64,000 nt of DNA from Nematostella vectensis. Taxonomy: Eukaryota; Cnidaria; Anthozoa; Actiniaria; Edwardsiidae. The notes beneath the pieces were generated by a model that saw only the letters and a list, made by a program, of their open reading frames with translations, ran no database searches and was not told where the DNA came from. The translations under genes and the position numbers were made by a program. Position 1 is the first letter of the stretch. Each line of letters begins with the position of its first letter. Below are positions 1 through 11,891 of the stretch, piece after piece. The stretch is taken from NCBI RefSeq assembly GCF_932526225.1, contig NC_064047.1, positions 3,037,501 through 3,101,500 of the forward strand, written 5' to 3'.

Positions 1-3000
1 GCCCTGAAAAAGAAATAAAGAAGGCAACATAAGAATAAGATAGAGAAGTGGTACTTAATTAAAGCTTACGGCGAAGGCAAAATTATTTAGACCGAGGCTT
101 TTATAATTATGACAAGTCAAAATGACAAAGAATGGTATTCTGCTTAGCTCAGAGATGCCATTACATTTTAAAACTTTTCAGTAACATTGCTGTGTACCAG
201 TAGACTTGTGAACGAGGTTTTGTGCAGAATTGCAGAAGTCGGCAAAAATGACGACAAAGGTGCTACGACATAATAATCTAAAAAAAGATACTACCGTATA
301 CAGAAATGTTCTTTACTTCTTGCCTTTTACAGCTTATGAATTATACTCATTTTATTCAATGATAAAAACTTGAAAAAGGCGTTTTACATCACTGATCAAC
401 AACATAAAGTTTTGATGCCGAATTATGCACGCCACCGGTAGGTTTCTCGCTGTTGTCAAGTTCTTTAACAACCGAATTGAAAGCTGACGGAGAATGTCAT
501 AAATAGCAATCGCCTTCTTTCCCGGGAATCCGTAAATGAGGAAAGCAAGTCGGCATTAATTATTGAGTATTTACTAATGTAACTAAAGTCTTAAATGAAG
601 CAACTAAATTCTGCATCGGAACTTTTGTCGCGTTTTTTTTTAGAAACCAAGGCAACGAATTTGTTCTACTTTTCAAATGGTTCGATGTCAATAGGTTATG
701 GTTCCCTTCTAAAGGGGCTCTTCAGGACTTGACCTAGTGCTTCATTCGTCGAATATTAAGAAAAAGTAAAGTAACACATATTTCTTTCTACGAGTGTCAG
801 AATTTGTAAGTGTTAGAGTGTTAAACCTTCTCACCTCAATTTTTTCTTGTTCTGGATAGCTTGTTAACCTCTCTGGACAAAAGTGCACTGACTGCGGGAC
901 AGAATCTCGTGTCGCTTGCTAACTTGTGTTGCTCTCAATGGCTGAACTGATGTTTTGTGAACTCAACTTGCCGTAATTAGCACCTTTCGAGACGACAAAC
1001 TATTATCGACCTTTGCCGTGGGAGCAAACCTTCACAAAGGACGCGAGCCTTTTTGTTAGAAAACGCATATGCAAGCAACTCTTAATAATCAATAGGAGGA
1101 GCCCTTTTGAAATGCTTTCAAGCTTCTTCAACGAGCCGTAACATATTGAGTGCCGTGACTAAAGAGTGTATTGTGCCGTTGCGTGTCTTGTTTTCCTGTA
1201 GTTTTACCCTTCTTTGTTATAAGTATTGTCCAAAACATGACAGTAGTTCCGTCGTTGTGGGAAAGAATTACGATCTATTGTTTTCGTAAAGAGTTATTTG
1301 GGGTGAGCCCTAAGTATTTATCACTTAACTAAGTTACAAAGTTGTGAGTCAGAATCAAAATGAATGGAGCCTAATCACATTTCCCCGCCTCTTGTTTTTA
1401 CGAACTCCTTGGGGACAGAATCGGAAGAGAATTTCTAAGGGACTATCAACTAAAGGCGGGCGAGAAAGCATAGCCTTATTACGCAAACAAGACCACCCTT
1501 GGAAACCAAAGACTAAAGAGATTTGTCTAATCCTAGGACGTCCTACGAATATCTGTGTCGTTTCAGTTGTTCTCAGTCTCTCGATGTTTGCGTGAAGTGT
1601 CGGTTTTGTTTGTGTCTCAAGTAAATCAATGGAAGGGACTATTCCAAACCATTCACACTGAATTTAAAGTGGCGGGACGGCTTTGAGAGAGTTCGCAGCG
1701 AAAACTCTCGTGCATAATCTGTGGCACTCCGCCGCCATTTGACATATAATTAGAGCTAAAACCACTTTGCCACTTAAGTATTAGCTAATTATAGCATCAT
1801 TTCTTACATTTTTCATCTACCGAGTCTAACTAAGAAATCGACCACGCTGACAAGTTTCAAAAGAGTTTAACATACGAGCTTCTTTCTTTTTCCTTTATAT
1901 TTCTTTGTATATTTTCTGTTTTTGAAAAGTTAATCCGTTACAGAAGTCAAATAGTAGCTAAGAATTTTCCGGAAACTTGAACTTAAAGCTACTTCGTGTA
2001 AAAAAAATCCGCTTTGATTTATGAAATGCAACCAACGGGATGGTTTAAGTAGAGTACTTAACGCAAATATGGACCCTGTAATGCTTTTCTTGTTGCAAAA
2101 TTAATGACTTTGGTTGTTATCACGTGATCTTAAAGATCATTGTGTTTGGGCTCTGACTTAAAAAAAGGAAGAGCTTATTTCCATAAAATCTTGTATCTAT
2201 TGAAGTACAACTGTTTCTATTTTCTTTGGTTAATTTGACGCGTATCAAGCAACACCAAAAAGCTGTTTACTTAAATCAAACTTCCTTGATGGAAAATAAA
2301 AAAAGTAATGTTCGATAGTCGAATTACTTCACAGCATGCGGTTCGCCAAGTGTATTTGTTACTATTTCTAAAAATCACGTTCTGTTCTTTTTTATTCTAC
2401 CCCTACCCGAATCAGCCATTCAAACAGGCATTACCAATAGAAAGGACTTAAGAAACAAGAAAACGGATTATTCCTACACACATTTGACCAAGTGTTGTGA
2501 AACGTCCGTTTAAACCGACTTTGTTTGATATTTACCAATACTTCTAAAGCAACGTCTTTGTTAGACTTATTAGGTTGAGGTTGAGTTTTTTGCAAACGAT
2601 AACGTGTATAGCGTCATTTTATCGGTCAATTATTCATTACATTTTCATCGTATACGTTTTACCTAGACTAACTATTGTTATACTTCAAAGCTTTGCGTGG
2701 GATTGGCTATTTTATATAATAGTTTGTTTGCATTTACTGGGTGAGACTATTTTATTTTCTGCGATGTTGATTTTTTCTAGGTCCCCTTTGATATCTCTCA
2801 ATATATGCACGCCCTACATTTTGGTTGTGAGCTGATGCTCTTGAAACCCCTTTTTTTTTTTGTCAATAAAAACCCTATTCTCTCTCGCTTTTGTTGGTTA
2901 TGCAAGTCCAATATCATACAATTGCCTGGGATGCCTACATTTCCTGCCTCAAAATCAGACACAAAAACAGCGGTAAAATCAAAGGATAAAGTTGTTTGAG

Positions 3001-4395
3001 CTGTCTGCAATGGAAGCCACGGGACCAAACAAGGGAAAAAGCTGAGCAAGAAGGATAATTCTCCTTTTGCGATTTTTAGTACAACTATTTAAATAAATAA
3101 GTTATATATTTGTTTAATTAATAGATTATTCAAAACAAATCAATTATTATTGTATTTTATGGCATCTCTAGTAAGTTTTAATGATGTGTCACAACCGAGG
3201 ATTTGGCTTTTTAACTGTCATAATATGATTATATACTGATGTTACTTACACAAATTATTAAATGTACCTCTGATAAAAGCGCGAATGGAAACAGGCAAAA
3301 GTTTTAACATTTTTTAACGTTAACAGAGTTTGAATAATGTCAAATGACCTTTGAGATCGGTGAAAATAAAGGTGTTTTGAGGACACTTGTATTATAAAAA
3401 ACCCTTCGTCCCAGATGCTTTTTGGCCGTCCCAAATTGCAACCCAACCGACAGTCAATATCCAAAAAATCCGACCTCGAGACTGGCTTTGTCTACAAGAA
3501 TCCAAACTATGTTATTGAATAGATTTATTCCTAATCCACTTTTACGAGAATAAACTCAAGCCACGGAGATTTAGAAAAGCCTTTTCCGACACACGCTGAG
3601 GTGTAGACTTCAACTGATCTTCTGATTTTGCGGTGAGAAAACAAGAATTTTTTAGCGGCATTCCGTGTCTAGCTTGACCAAGCTACAAAAATACGACCAG
3701 CGGTTGGTATAATCCCGTCTGGTTGTCCCTCAGAGGGGGTGCACCCCTTTCCTTTACCGCTCCTGTTGGTTCGCCAGAGGCAAGAGCACTCGTTTATCTC
3801 GGCGTTCAGTGAGTTATTGCGTGCAATGAAAGTTTTATGCAAGGTGAGAATCTCCAAGTGTCTTTATTTTTGTCTGACGCTGTGTGGGCCGGAATAACGT
3901 GTTTTCCTTTTCAAAGCTTTGTTGGCACATTTGTTGTCATATATCTAGGACGAAGGAAAGTTAAATCTCTATCCAATTTCGGTTTTTCTGTTGTCCTTTT
4001 TTATCAATCAAATTATCAATAATTTCTAATGCTCTTTTTTATTGACGAAAACACCACTAATTCTACAATACTTATCGGAATGATTTTACAAAGTCTTTCC
4101 AAGAAAATTTGTTGCGCTATACGAAAAAGCAACACATGATTGAAGGTAAATATGCCTTTCTAGAAACATAGTAAATCGTTGACATTTGGAACGTTCAAAA
4201 TCGTATCAAATTCGTTACTGCTTGTTCTAGAATGGAATAGATGAATTGATTTGAGTAGGCACTTTAGATATGATTTCATGTGTCATGAAATTTAAAAACA
4301 GACAGCTTGCAATTTGAGGCATAGGCATCATATGGAAAAATCATAGTATTTGAAGGGTCCTTAATAGGAAATGATCCCCCTGTGTACGCGCCTGA
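1..4395. other. gene-poor AT-rich stretch
   Basis: I see no recognisable coding exon in this stretch. Open frames are short, AT-driven and lack family motifs or convincing splice partners. It may hold the missing start exon of the + strand FGF gene that begins at about 4423, because that gene's visible first exon has no in-frame ATG. Confidence 0.5.
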
Positions 4396-4422
4396 TTCTT
4401 TTATGCTATACTAAAATACCAG

Positions 4423-6098
4423 TTCAAGCGTCTCTTCACGATTGTTGGCTTCGTATTGGCTGCCTTGCTACTCTCGAACCAGTCTTCTTATGCCACGAAG
4501 CGGCCGTCCGGCTCGCCCCAGATCCCTCCCAAATCAACACCGTCGGGGAGATACCTCAAAGACTTCCGGCAATCGACTGACCAGTCACGTAGGCCAAAGT
4601 GTACGAGAGTCAAGACCACCACTTCCGGTTCCGAGATGCGCCTGACTAAGCGACATTTGCATATTTATGACGCATGTCCTACCCACACTAGGAGGGTCCG
4701 GCTTTTTTGTCGCACTGGGTGGATCTTGCAAGGGAAGACGGACAAGAAGTTATGCGGGACGACTAACACCACCAGCCATCAAAGTAAGCAAAAAAATGCG
4801 AGTGTTATATATTCAGATTGTTATGTCATGCGCAGTAGCTCCACCGACTGCTCATGCGCAGTTAGGAGATTGCGAGCATGTGCTTTTGTGTTCGGCCATG
4901 TTTATGTTTCAGATTCAGAAGATTTTATCGTGTTCTGAAGTGCACGCAAACATTTCTTTGCCTCGCTGTTTGGCTATTAATGTTCATGTCAATCATATAG
5001 AACGCTTCTTCCATTTTTGGCGTACTTGACATAGTTTTTAAGGTGGTCACGGTAGCGCGCGTCTCCTGTTATGGGAAATTGCGAAAATAATAATCTTGGT
5101 GTCAACAGCGCCAACATTGCTAGCGAAAAGTGCCGATAATGCTGCCGCTGTATTTACACCTTGTTGGGGTTTGTTGGGCAATATTTCCTATGTTTTGAGT
5201 TCAGCACGACAAAGCAATAAATGGAGGCAGGAAGTCAGGGCTTCAAAAATTTCCAAAAAAATATGCGAAAAGTATGAATTACAGGAATTTCACTCCCCCC
5301 CCCCCCTAGAGACACCTAGTTATGGTCCTGGTTGATCAATTGCATTTGTCGGTTTTAGCCCTGTTTGACTTGGAGTCGTACGGAAGAAGTATCGTTAGGC
5401 TCAAGCACGTGCAGAGTCAGCGGTACATCGCTATAAACCATAAAGGGCGGTTACTTATGCAGGTAAGGTAGAAAATCCGTCGTCTCCAGGGTGTTCTTTG
5501 TAAAAATTCCAATCCTCGTGTATCCAGGGCTTTTTGGTCAGCGTAACGAGGCGCGAGAACGAGGCGGCGGAGGGATCCGGAGAAAAAGGAAAAACGAGGG
5601 AGAAAACCGCCCCTTACCCCATCCCCTCCCCCACCGACCTTGTTCCGCCTCGTTCTCGCGCCTGTGATCTCGACTCCCTTGGTTCCCGAGGATGATATCA
5701 ATTTGGCGCGTCATCTGTTGCGTTCTTTATGGGAGATGGCGAAGGAATTGCTTTCGCTTTTTAACTTCACACATGCTATAATCCGAGGTGATCATGGAAT
5801 TATTATATGAGTGAACTTTTCTTGGATATTGCCTTTCCTTCATCCTATATATATATATTTTGGGGCCCTTTAGTAATGACAACTCTTTCTTCCCCCTCCT
5901 CCTCAGGGTAGCCTCCAAGACGATAGTTTATTCAAGACTAAGCACGAGGAAAATGGTTTCCACAGTTTTGCATCTCGCAAGTTCTCCCTTCGTCATCGAC
6001 ACGATTTGTTCATCGGCATCCAGAAAAACGGCTTTTGTAAACCACCAAAACGAACATTCCCTGGACAAACCGCTGTGCAGTTTATCATACTGTTTTAG
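4423..6098 (+). CDS. fibroblast growth factor, + strand gene (start codon exon not found)
   Basis: A secreted FGF-family ligand, expected to act through FGF receptor tyrosine kinases. Exons: about 4423-4783, 5359-5462 and 5907-6098, with phases 1 then 0. The first visible exon opens with a hydrophobic stretch (RLFTIVGFVLAALLLS, then SSYA) that looks like a signal peptide. A basic linker follows, then the first core strands with RLFCRTGWILQGK. The middle exon is exactly 104 bases, the canonical FGF size, and encodes SYGRSIVRLKHVQSQRYIAI. The last exon encodes HDLFIGIQKNGFCKPPKRTF and PGQTAVQFIIL before TAG. The frame is open only back to 4396 and lacks an ATG, so the start lies in an upstream exon or a 1-base error is present. 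An ATG at 4371 is in another frame. The usual core Cys-x-Phe is replaced by Ser-Leu-Phe at the start of the last exon. Family assignment is firm; orthology is not resolved. Confidence 0.85.
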
Positions 6099-6940
6099 TC
6101 TCTTACCAACTTTTTGATTCAGGTGGGATTATGGTGTAAGGCACGTGTGAATGGGGTATTTCGTAACCCACAGCCACCCCATGATATCGACGACAAACGC
6201 TCCCCCCCATCCCCCAAAACAATGACAGCTCAACTATGGGTACGCTCCATTACGAGCTCGTTTAACTGTGAGCCCGCAGTATGTGATGAGGCTAGCGACG
6301 GCTAGGAATAGAGCCTACCGAGTGGATGTTCCAAATAAGGTTTGAAAATCTTGTATCAGTTACAAACGATCGGACGGATTTATTAGGGAAAGCTGGATAT
6401 CTTAGGAACAAGATCTAGCAGCATTGTTCCCATCCACTCTTAAAAACTGGCGACTAAGTCAACAAACAAGATTTTGGGAATCTTTGATATGAATTATGGA
6501 TTTATTTGTTTAAAATGATTTATTTTTCTGGGGGTGGTGGTGGGGATGGGGTAAGACAGTAAACTCCGGCCTCTTCTTTCTACGGCCCTGAAATCACTTA
6601 TTTAAATGACTATAAACTCACTTGAGAGCTGGTTCAAGTTAATGCTAGTTGCTTTAATAGAAAGCTTTCATTCAGACGACATGTGTCTGAGAGTCAAAAT
6701 TTTAAAACAATGCCCCTTTTTTTCTCATGGCTTTTATATCAACGAAATAAATAAAACAGCTTAATAAAGAAAAACATAGAAGAACAGCGTGGTTTGTTTT
6801 GTTGGATGGAATCAACAAAAAGCTTTAGGGAAAAAGCTTCTTATTCAATGAAAAGTACATGATGATGAATTCCAAAAAAAACCCGGCCTATTTTGGGTCG
6901 CCTAAAGCATTTTCTAAATCTACCTAAGTGCCTAATCTGT

Positions 6941-7174
6941 TCACAATACGCCATAAGAACGCCTAGCTTTTGATTCTTTTTGACGGACAGGGAGGATTAA
7001 AAATTGAACAGAATCCTGTCCGGGTAGAGTCCCGAGACCATTCTTGGTCAGACCGCTTCGTTTTAATCCTATAAACATGTCATAAGGGTTCTCCTTATAG
7101 TACTTCGTGGACGAGAAGGATTGGAAGAGGTTATGTTCAAGCTGTTGGTAAAAGAAGGTGTCCCATCGTCTGCT
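6941..7174 (-). CDS. FGF terminal exon, duplicate copy (alternative last exon?)
   Basis: A 78-codon open exon ending in TGA. It is preceded by a strong acceptor (a run of T then CAG) and enters in phase 0, as the last exon of the FGF gene at 10349-11711 does. It encodes YYKENPYDMFIGLKRSGLTK and LPGQDSVQFLILPV, the C-terminal beta strands of the FGF trefoil. It clearly resembles the exon at 10349-10558 (shared NLF-SF, DMF-GL, TLPGQ, VQFL). No matching first or middle FGF exon was found between 7175 and 10348. It is therefore either an alternative 3' exon for the upstream gene or an intact relic of a duplication. It has a longer basic tail (RQKESKARR) than its sister. A GAT-repeat lies just 5' of the acceptor. 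Confidence 0.75.
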   Translation of the reverse strand, partial: SRRWDTFFYQQLEHNLFQSFSSTKYYKENPYDMFIGLKRSGLTKNGLGTLPGQDSVQFLILPVRQKESKARRSYGVL

Positions 7175-7199
7175 CTGAAAAAAAAAGGTCACAATAGAA

Positions 7200-7431
7200 T
7201 AGATAATAATGATAATAATAATAATAATAATTATGATGTCGATAATAATATTAATAATGATGATCATGTTGATGATAAAGAAAATAATGGTGATAGTGAT
7301 GGTGGTGGAGATGATGGTGATGGTATTGATTGTGATGGTGGTGATGGTGGTGGCGGTAGTAATGGTGATGGTGGTGGTGACGGTGATTGTGATGTTAATG
7401 GAGAAGATGATGATGATGGTGACGATGATGG

Positions 7432-7463
<32 letters not shown>

Positions 7464-7495
7464 ATGACGATGGTGGTGGTGGTTATGTTTATAAG
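7200..7495. repeat. GAT/GGT-rich microsatellite
   Basis: An imperfect trinucleotide array of GAT, AAT and GGT on the + strand. It is open in several frames because of its 3-base period. It lies immediately upstream (on the - strand) of the duplicate FGF terminal exon. Predicted Asp/Gly- and Met/Val-rich products are artefacts of the repeat. Confidence 0.9.
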
Positions 7496-7846
7496 GTTGT
7501 TTACAATGCTGGAAATAATTATTATGAAAATGCTAGTAAACGAAAAATTGCAAAGGAGGCACGCTTTATTAAGGTTAATGAAACATAGTTTGTAGCGCTT
7601 GACTCTCGCACGAGGCAGAATGAAGGTTTGGCCCTTCTTTCTCGGGTTAGTTCTTTGTTGGAGAAAAAGATGGTAAAAAGGTGGGCAATGCCGCTAATGG
7701 TATTATTCAGGGATTTTTTGCGATGAGTTTAGAAATAAGAAATATAAATAATAGAAATAATAAGCTCACTTGTATACCTATATCGAAAAGGTCAGTCGGG
7801 TGGTTCGTTTTGTAGACAGGCGGAAGGACGGACAGAAAGATTATAT

Positions 7847-7957
7847 TAGGGTGGACGCCGGCTCGTGCACGTTCTATTGTGCGCATATGCTGATTTTTTT
7901 AGGCGTCGCGTCATGAAGAGAACGTGTGCGAGCCAGCGACGTGGATCTAAATCACCC
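7847..7957. mobile_element. MITE-like inverted-repeat element, copy 1
   Basis: A short palindromic element. The left arm reads agggtg then cggctcgtgcacgttct. The right arm reads agaacgtgtgcgagccagc then gtggatctaaatcaccct. The left arm lacks the atttagatccac part of the terminal repeat. The interior (gctgattttt, then tcatgaagag) matches the element at 44966-45169, so the two are copies of one family. No coding capacity. Confidence 0.7.
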
Positions 7958-8094
7958 TCCTGGGACCTCGTGGGGTAAGTATTAGGTAGGAAGGGTCTTA
8001 CCCCCAGCCCCCCTTCCCCTTCCTAACCAGGTAATCACATCTGATGTTATCATAAGTGAGATTGAATACAAGTGGTTGGGTGGGTAGGACGCAG

Positions 8095-8290
8095 AGGCGT
8101 AGCCAGGATTTTTAACAGGAGGGGGCCCAAAAGGCCTTCTCAAGGCATTGTCTCCTGTGTTTTAGATAATGTCTCATACATTCACTGTATTTTTGGCTGC
8201 TAGAAGGGGGGGGGGGGGGGGTCCGGGCCCCCTTGGCCACCCCTCTGGGAAGGTTCTACCCCCCACCCCCCAAAAAATTATAAAAGCCTG
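8095..8290. repeat. G/C-tract interspersed repeat fragment
   Basis: The fragment opens with gcgtagccagg and contains long G and C runs (ggggg, ccccc). It resembles the short non-coding repeats at 12958-13130, 34641-34795 and 59146-59277 in having a poly-G stretch followed by a poly-C stretch. It was probably dispersed as a short non-autonomous element. No open frame of interest. Confidence 0.4.
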
Positions 8291-8367
8291 GGAAGCACAG
8301 GGAACCGTATTTCTAGCACCAATAATATGTAAAAACCAACTCCCCCATGATGCTACAATTCGACAAG

Positions 8368-8745
8368 TACCTAGGCAAGTACCTAGCCTAAGCCCTGGAG
8401 TCACTGGTCTGGCAAGTACCTAGGCTAAGCCCTGGAGTCACTGGTCTGGCAAGTACCTAGGCTAAGCTCTGGGGTCACTGGTCTGGCAAGTACCTAGGCT
8501 AAGCCCTGGGGTCACTGGTCAGGCAAGTACCTAGGCTAAGCCCTGTGGTCACTGGTCTGGCAAGCACCTAGGCTAAGCCCTGGGGTCACTGGTCTGGCAA
8601 GCACCTAGGCTAAGCCCTGGGGTCACTGGTCTGGCAAGTACCTAGGCTAAGCCCTGGGGTAACTGGTCTGGCAATTACCTAGGCTAAGCCCTGAGGCCAC
8701 TGGTCTGGCAAGTACCTAGCCTAAGCCCTGGGGTTACTGGTCTGG
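8368..8745. repeat. 37-base minisatellite, about 10 copies
   Basis: Tandem units of gtacctaggctaagccctgg followed by agtcactggtctggcaa. The period was measured as 37 bases (for example gtacc at 8416 and 8453). Copies differ by few substitutions. The array lies in the spacer between the two FGF terminal exons. Because the period is not a multiple of three, no long frame is open. Confidence 0.9.
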
Positions 8746-10348
8746 ATTCTTGTTTTCCTCTGGTTGACCGTGAGACAAGAGGGGCTGGGAAGAGGTTTTC
8801 GGTGACGTTAAACCACAGGAAGCCCCAAATGCCACAGAAAACCCGAAAAACCATATCCAACCTGAACTAACCGCAAGGTACTGGTGCTGGTCAGCTTGAC
8901 AGTTTTGCGAAGTGAGTGAATAAAGATACAAGAAACGTGTTATTTGATCAGAGCCGTAGCAGGCCACGTAAGATTGCCCCACCCCCGGTTACGGCCCTGT
9001 TGATTGACAACTTCATTAGCCAACTAGCGTGGCAAAGAAATGATTCTTGCACATTAAAACACGATGGAATCCACCTTGACGAACAAAACGAAAATGCGAA
9101 AATCTAAGTGATTCATGGTAATTGCGAATCAACATCTTTCCCGAATAAGTACTATAGCTGGATGACAAAACGAAAAATCACAAAAATAGTATGTGTATAT
9201 CGTACGTTTTCAACCAATGGTAATACGACTTTTCATCGAATAAAAAGCAACGGCAAAGCAATGCATTCTGGGGCTGGTACGTGCTGCTTTAAGCACGAAA
9301 TTAGTCCTTGCATAGACACTCTTGAGCTTTTAAATCACCACATGTCAAGTTTGCTCCATTATTGGGTTATTTCGCCCAGGGCGCCGAGGGTAGGTTTCAT
9401 AGGCGGGTCTTTTTAAGCATTTGTCTTAATTTGGTTTAATCCTATAGTGGCCTTGGGCGCAAATATCTCAAAGCTTTTGCCAAAAACGGTTATTCTTAGG
9501 GCTGCCTCAAGCGATTGGCATAAGCCTGAAAGGTATATATATAGACACAGTTCTAGATCAATGGGAAACGTGATTTGGGAAACCTGTTTTTGGCGGGAAA
9601 CGCTTCTCTATAATGAGAAGTGAAATTTTTTTAATCGACGTAAAGAATTGAATAAGACACATATTCGTCTCACCAATTTTGCATTTAATAGAAGCTTGTC
9701 TTAGTATAATTTACCAATGTTTTCGTTTAGGTTTTCTCTTTCATGCAAATAAGAGAAATACAGAAGCAAAAGGGCACGGATGACCAGATTTAGCGAGACG
9801 CCATTTCTTATTTGACAGGCTTACATCTGAAGCTGTTTTTTCCCTTCAAATCATGCCTTTTTATTTCCTTTTTTGCTTGTAACCCATGCATTAATTTGCA
9901 GACAATTCTCTGTCTTTGTTTTAAGAATTCGTTTAAGCCTCTTCTTAAATAAGATCATCTAAATAAATTTCATATCAGACATGTGATGTCCTTTGTCTAA
10001 ATGGTTAAAGTGGATTTGGCGGTACGAGCACGCGTTAATGCCTGTGGAAGTAGAAAACGAGTGTTCCTGGAGTCTATTCAAAATGGCTGCCACTAAAGAA
10101 AAAGAAAAACAAAATTATCTCAAGTTTGGGTGACATTTATCAACTGAAATTTATCACATTAGAAACCGTTTGGCTGCCAAAATAAAAAAAACACGAAAAC
10201 AAAATGAAGGGGACAAAGGACAACTTTTCAAAAAATATGTTTGATATGTCAATGTTTTCAAGTTGGGCCCTGATATTGGACCGGAGTCGACTTGCTATTT
10301 TATCTAACGGTCGAAAAAACCTCGTGTTATGTTAGCGCATGCATTATC

Positions 10349-11711
10349 TTATTGATATCTCGAAGGTTGCAGCAGCAGAAATTGAACAGCTTCCTGTCCG
10401 GGGAGAGTCTGGGTCGGATTTCTCGGATCTCCCCCTTTTCTCAGTCCAAGAAACATGTCGAAAGCGTTGCGCATATAGAACTTCTCCGAGGCAAAAGAAA
10501 CAAAAAGATTCTCTTCGTGTTTCTGAAAAAAGTTGGCTTCACGGGTTAGTGCGGTTATCTGTGGAAAGAAGGAGCTATATGTAATTTGGGGCACCCTGTG
10601 CTTGCTGTGTTATGGATTAGCTGAAAAGATCTGGGCCCGAAGGCCTGGTGAGGCGTGGGTAAATCAATTCTGTGCAATAAGTCGTGAGAATAGTTGGGAC
10701 AAACCTTTTGTAACAGGGTCTTATGTGCGTGCCGTTTCTCCGGCCAATTTTCTCTCCCAATCCTTTTCACACGCACTGCTCGCCCCAAATCTTGTCCCTG
10801 TTCCTGGCAAACCAAGTCCCATTTCCCGACCCAAAGTAAAGGCAAAACCCGTTACAGTTTTACCCCATCATGGCCCTGTTATATTGTTGTGTTGTTGTTA
10901 TCGTGTGTTGTTTGGCCTTTAGTTGGCTTTGTTTTGTTTTATTGTTTTTGTTTTATTTACTTTTCTTGTTTGCAACCTCGCTTTGTTATTAGGCCCTAAG
11001 GAGGCTTTGTTGTGTGTTTTTGTTTTTGCGTTAATTACTTTTCTTGTTTGAACAATACCTCGCTTACTCGCTTGGCCCTTAGACGGCCGCGTCTGTCCAT
11101 AGCGATGAAGAATCCCGTTTTCACGTGTCGTATTCTCACGATGCTTGGACCGTAAGACTGTAATTCAAAGGTCTCTAGAAAATATAAAAAACACCGATAG
11201 TCATTAATTAGTCATTAATTATTATGATGATGACGATGGCGCGGTGACGGTGGGTGTTGATGACGGTGGCATGGTAGTGATGATGACAGTGGTGACGATG
11301 ATGATGGTGATAGTGATGATGATGATAGTGGAATGGTGATGATGACAGTGATGATGATGATGATGGTGGTAGTGAAGATGATTGTGGTGGTGATGATGAT
11401 TATGATGATGATGGTGGTGGTGTTGATAGTGGGGTGGTGGTTGTGATGGTGATGATGATGGAGTTGCTGGTGGTGGTGAAAACAATGATGATCTAAATGC
11501 TGCCACGATTTTTATATCCAGCTATGACGTCACTCCTTACCATTCACCCCCTGACTCAGGGTACCCGATATGGTTCCATTTTCATTCATGGCAAGAAAGC
11601 GGCCAACTCGGCAAAACATCTTCACTATCCTTGTGGTAGAAGGTGTTTGAGTGATTTGGGACAACAGCAGGTCATTGACTTTGACCGGTCTCCTTTCCCT
11701 TGACGGCTCAC
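10349..11711 (-). CDS. fibroblast growth factor, - strand gene (signal exon not placed)
   Basis: A second FGF-family ligand gene. Exons from 5' to 3': 11541-11711, 11068-11174 and 10349-10558, with entry phase 1, then 1, then 0. The first exon carries KMFCRVGRFLAMNENGTISG, matching the first two FGF core strands. The 107-base middle exon encodes SYGPSIVRIRHVKTGFFIAM and DRRGRL, a textbook FGF middle exon. The last exon encodes KFYMRNAFDMFLGLRKGG and TLPGQEAVQFLLL before TAA. All splice sites are GT-AG. The visible 5' exon starts in phase 1 and has no signal peptide, so a start exon lies upstream; one candidate is at 17842-17896. The conserved FGF Cys before Phe is Ala here (REANFF). The gene is convergent with the + strand FGF gene. 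A second copy of its last exon sits at 6941-7174. Confidence 0.85.
10890..11085. repeat. two-copy direct repeat in FGF intron
   Basis: Two diverged copies of about 95 bases share ttacttttcttgtttg, then an ...ctcgctt... and ...ggccct... block. They lie just 3' (on the - strand) of the middle exon of the FGF gene, and the second copy reaches into the end of that exon. This looks like a local duplication around the splice donor. Confidence 0.5.
11221..11495. repeat. GAT-type microsatellite in FGF intron
   Basis: An imperfect ATG/GTG trinucleotide array that fills most of the 366-base intron between the first visible and middle exons of the - strand FGF gene. His-rich or Ser-rich reading frames through it are repeat artefacts. 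Confidence 0.9.
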
Positions 11712-11891
11712 CTGAAAAAGCAATGACCATCAAAGCCAGTCACCAGTTTACTTCCGTCGTTTACGTAAAAAGAGCCGATGATTTTTAACGGAAAACGCGA
11801 AATATTAAAAAATTGTTAAAGCAGTGTGTCTATTGAAAAGTTTCTTCGAGGATGTGACTGATAATTTAGAGCAGATGGCATGTTTAATAAC

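Noticed and set aside
2575-2835. Hydrophobic 86-codon frame resembling a membrane protein
   Set aside because: It lies in T-rich sequence, where Phe, Ile and Leu codons arise by chance. No ATG begins it and no homology is recognised.
8368-8745. Regular repeats that could suggest a CRISPR array
   Set aside because: The 37-base units are contiguous with no unique spacers, and the genome is animal. The same holds for the other arrays.
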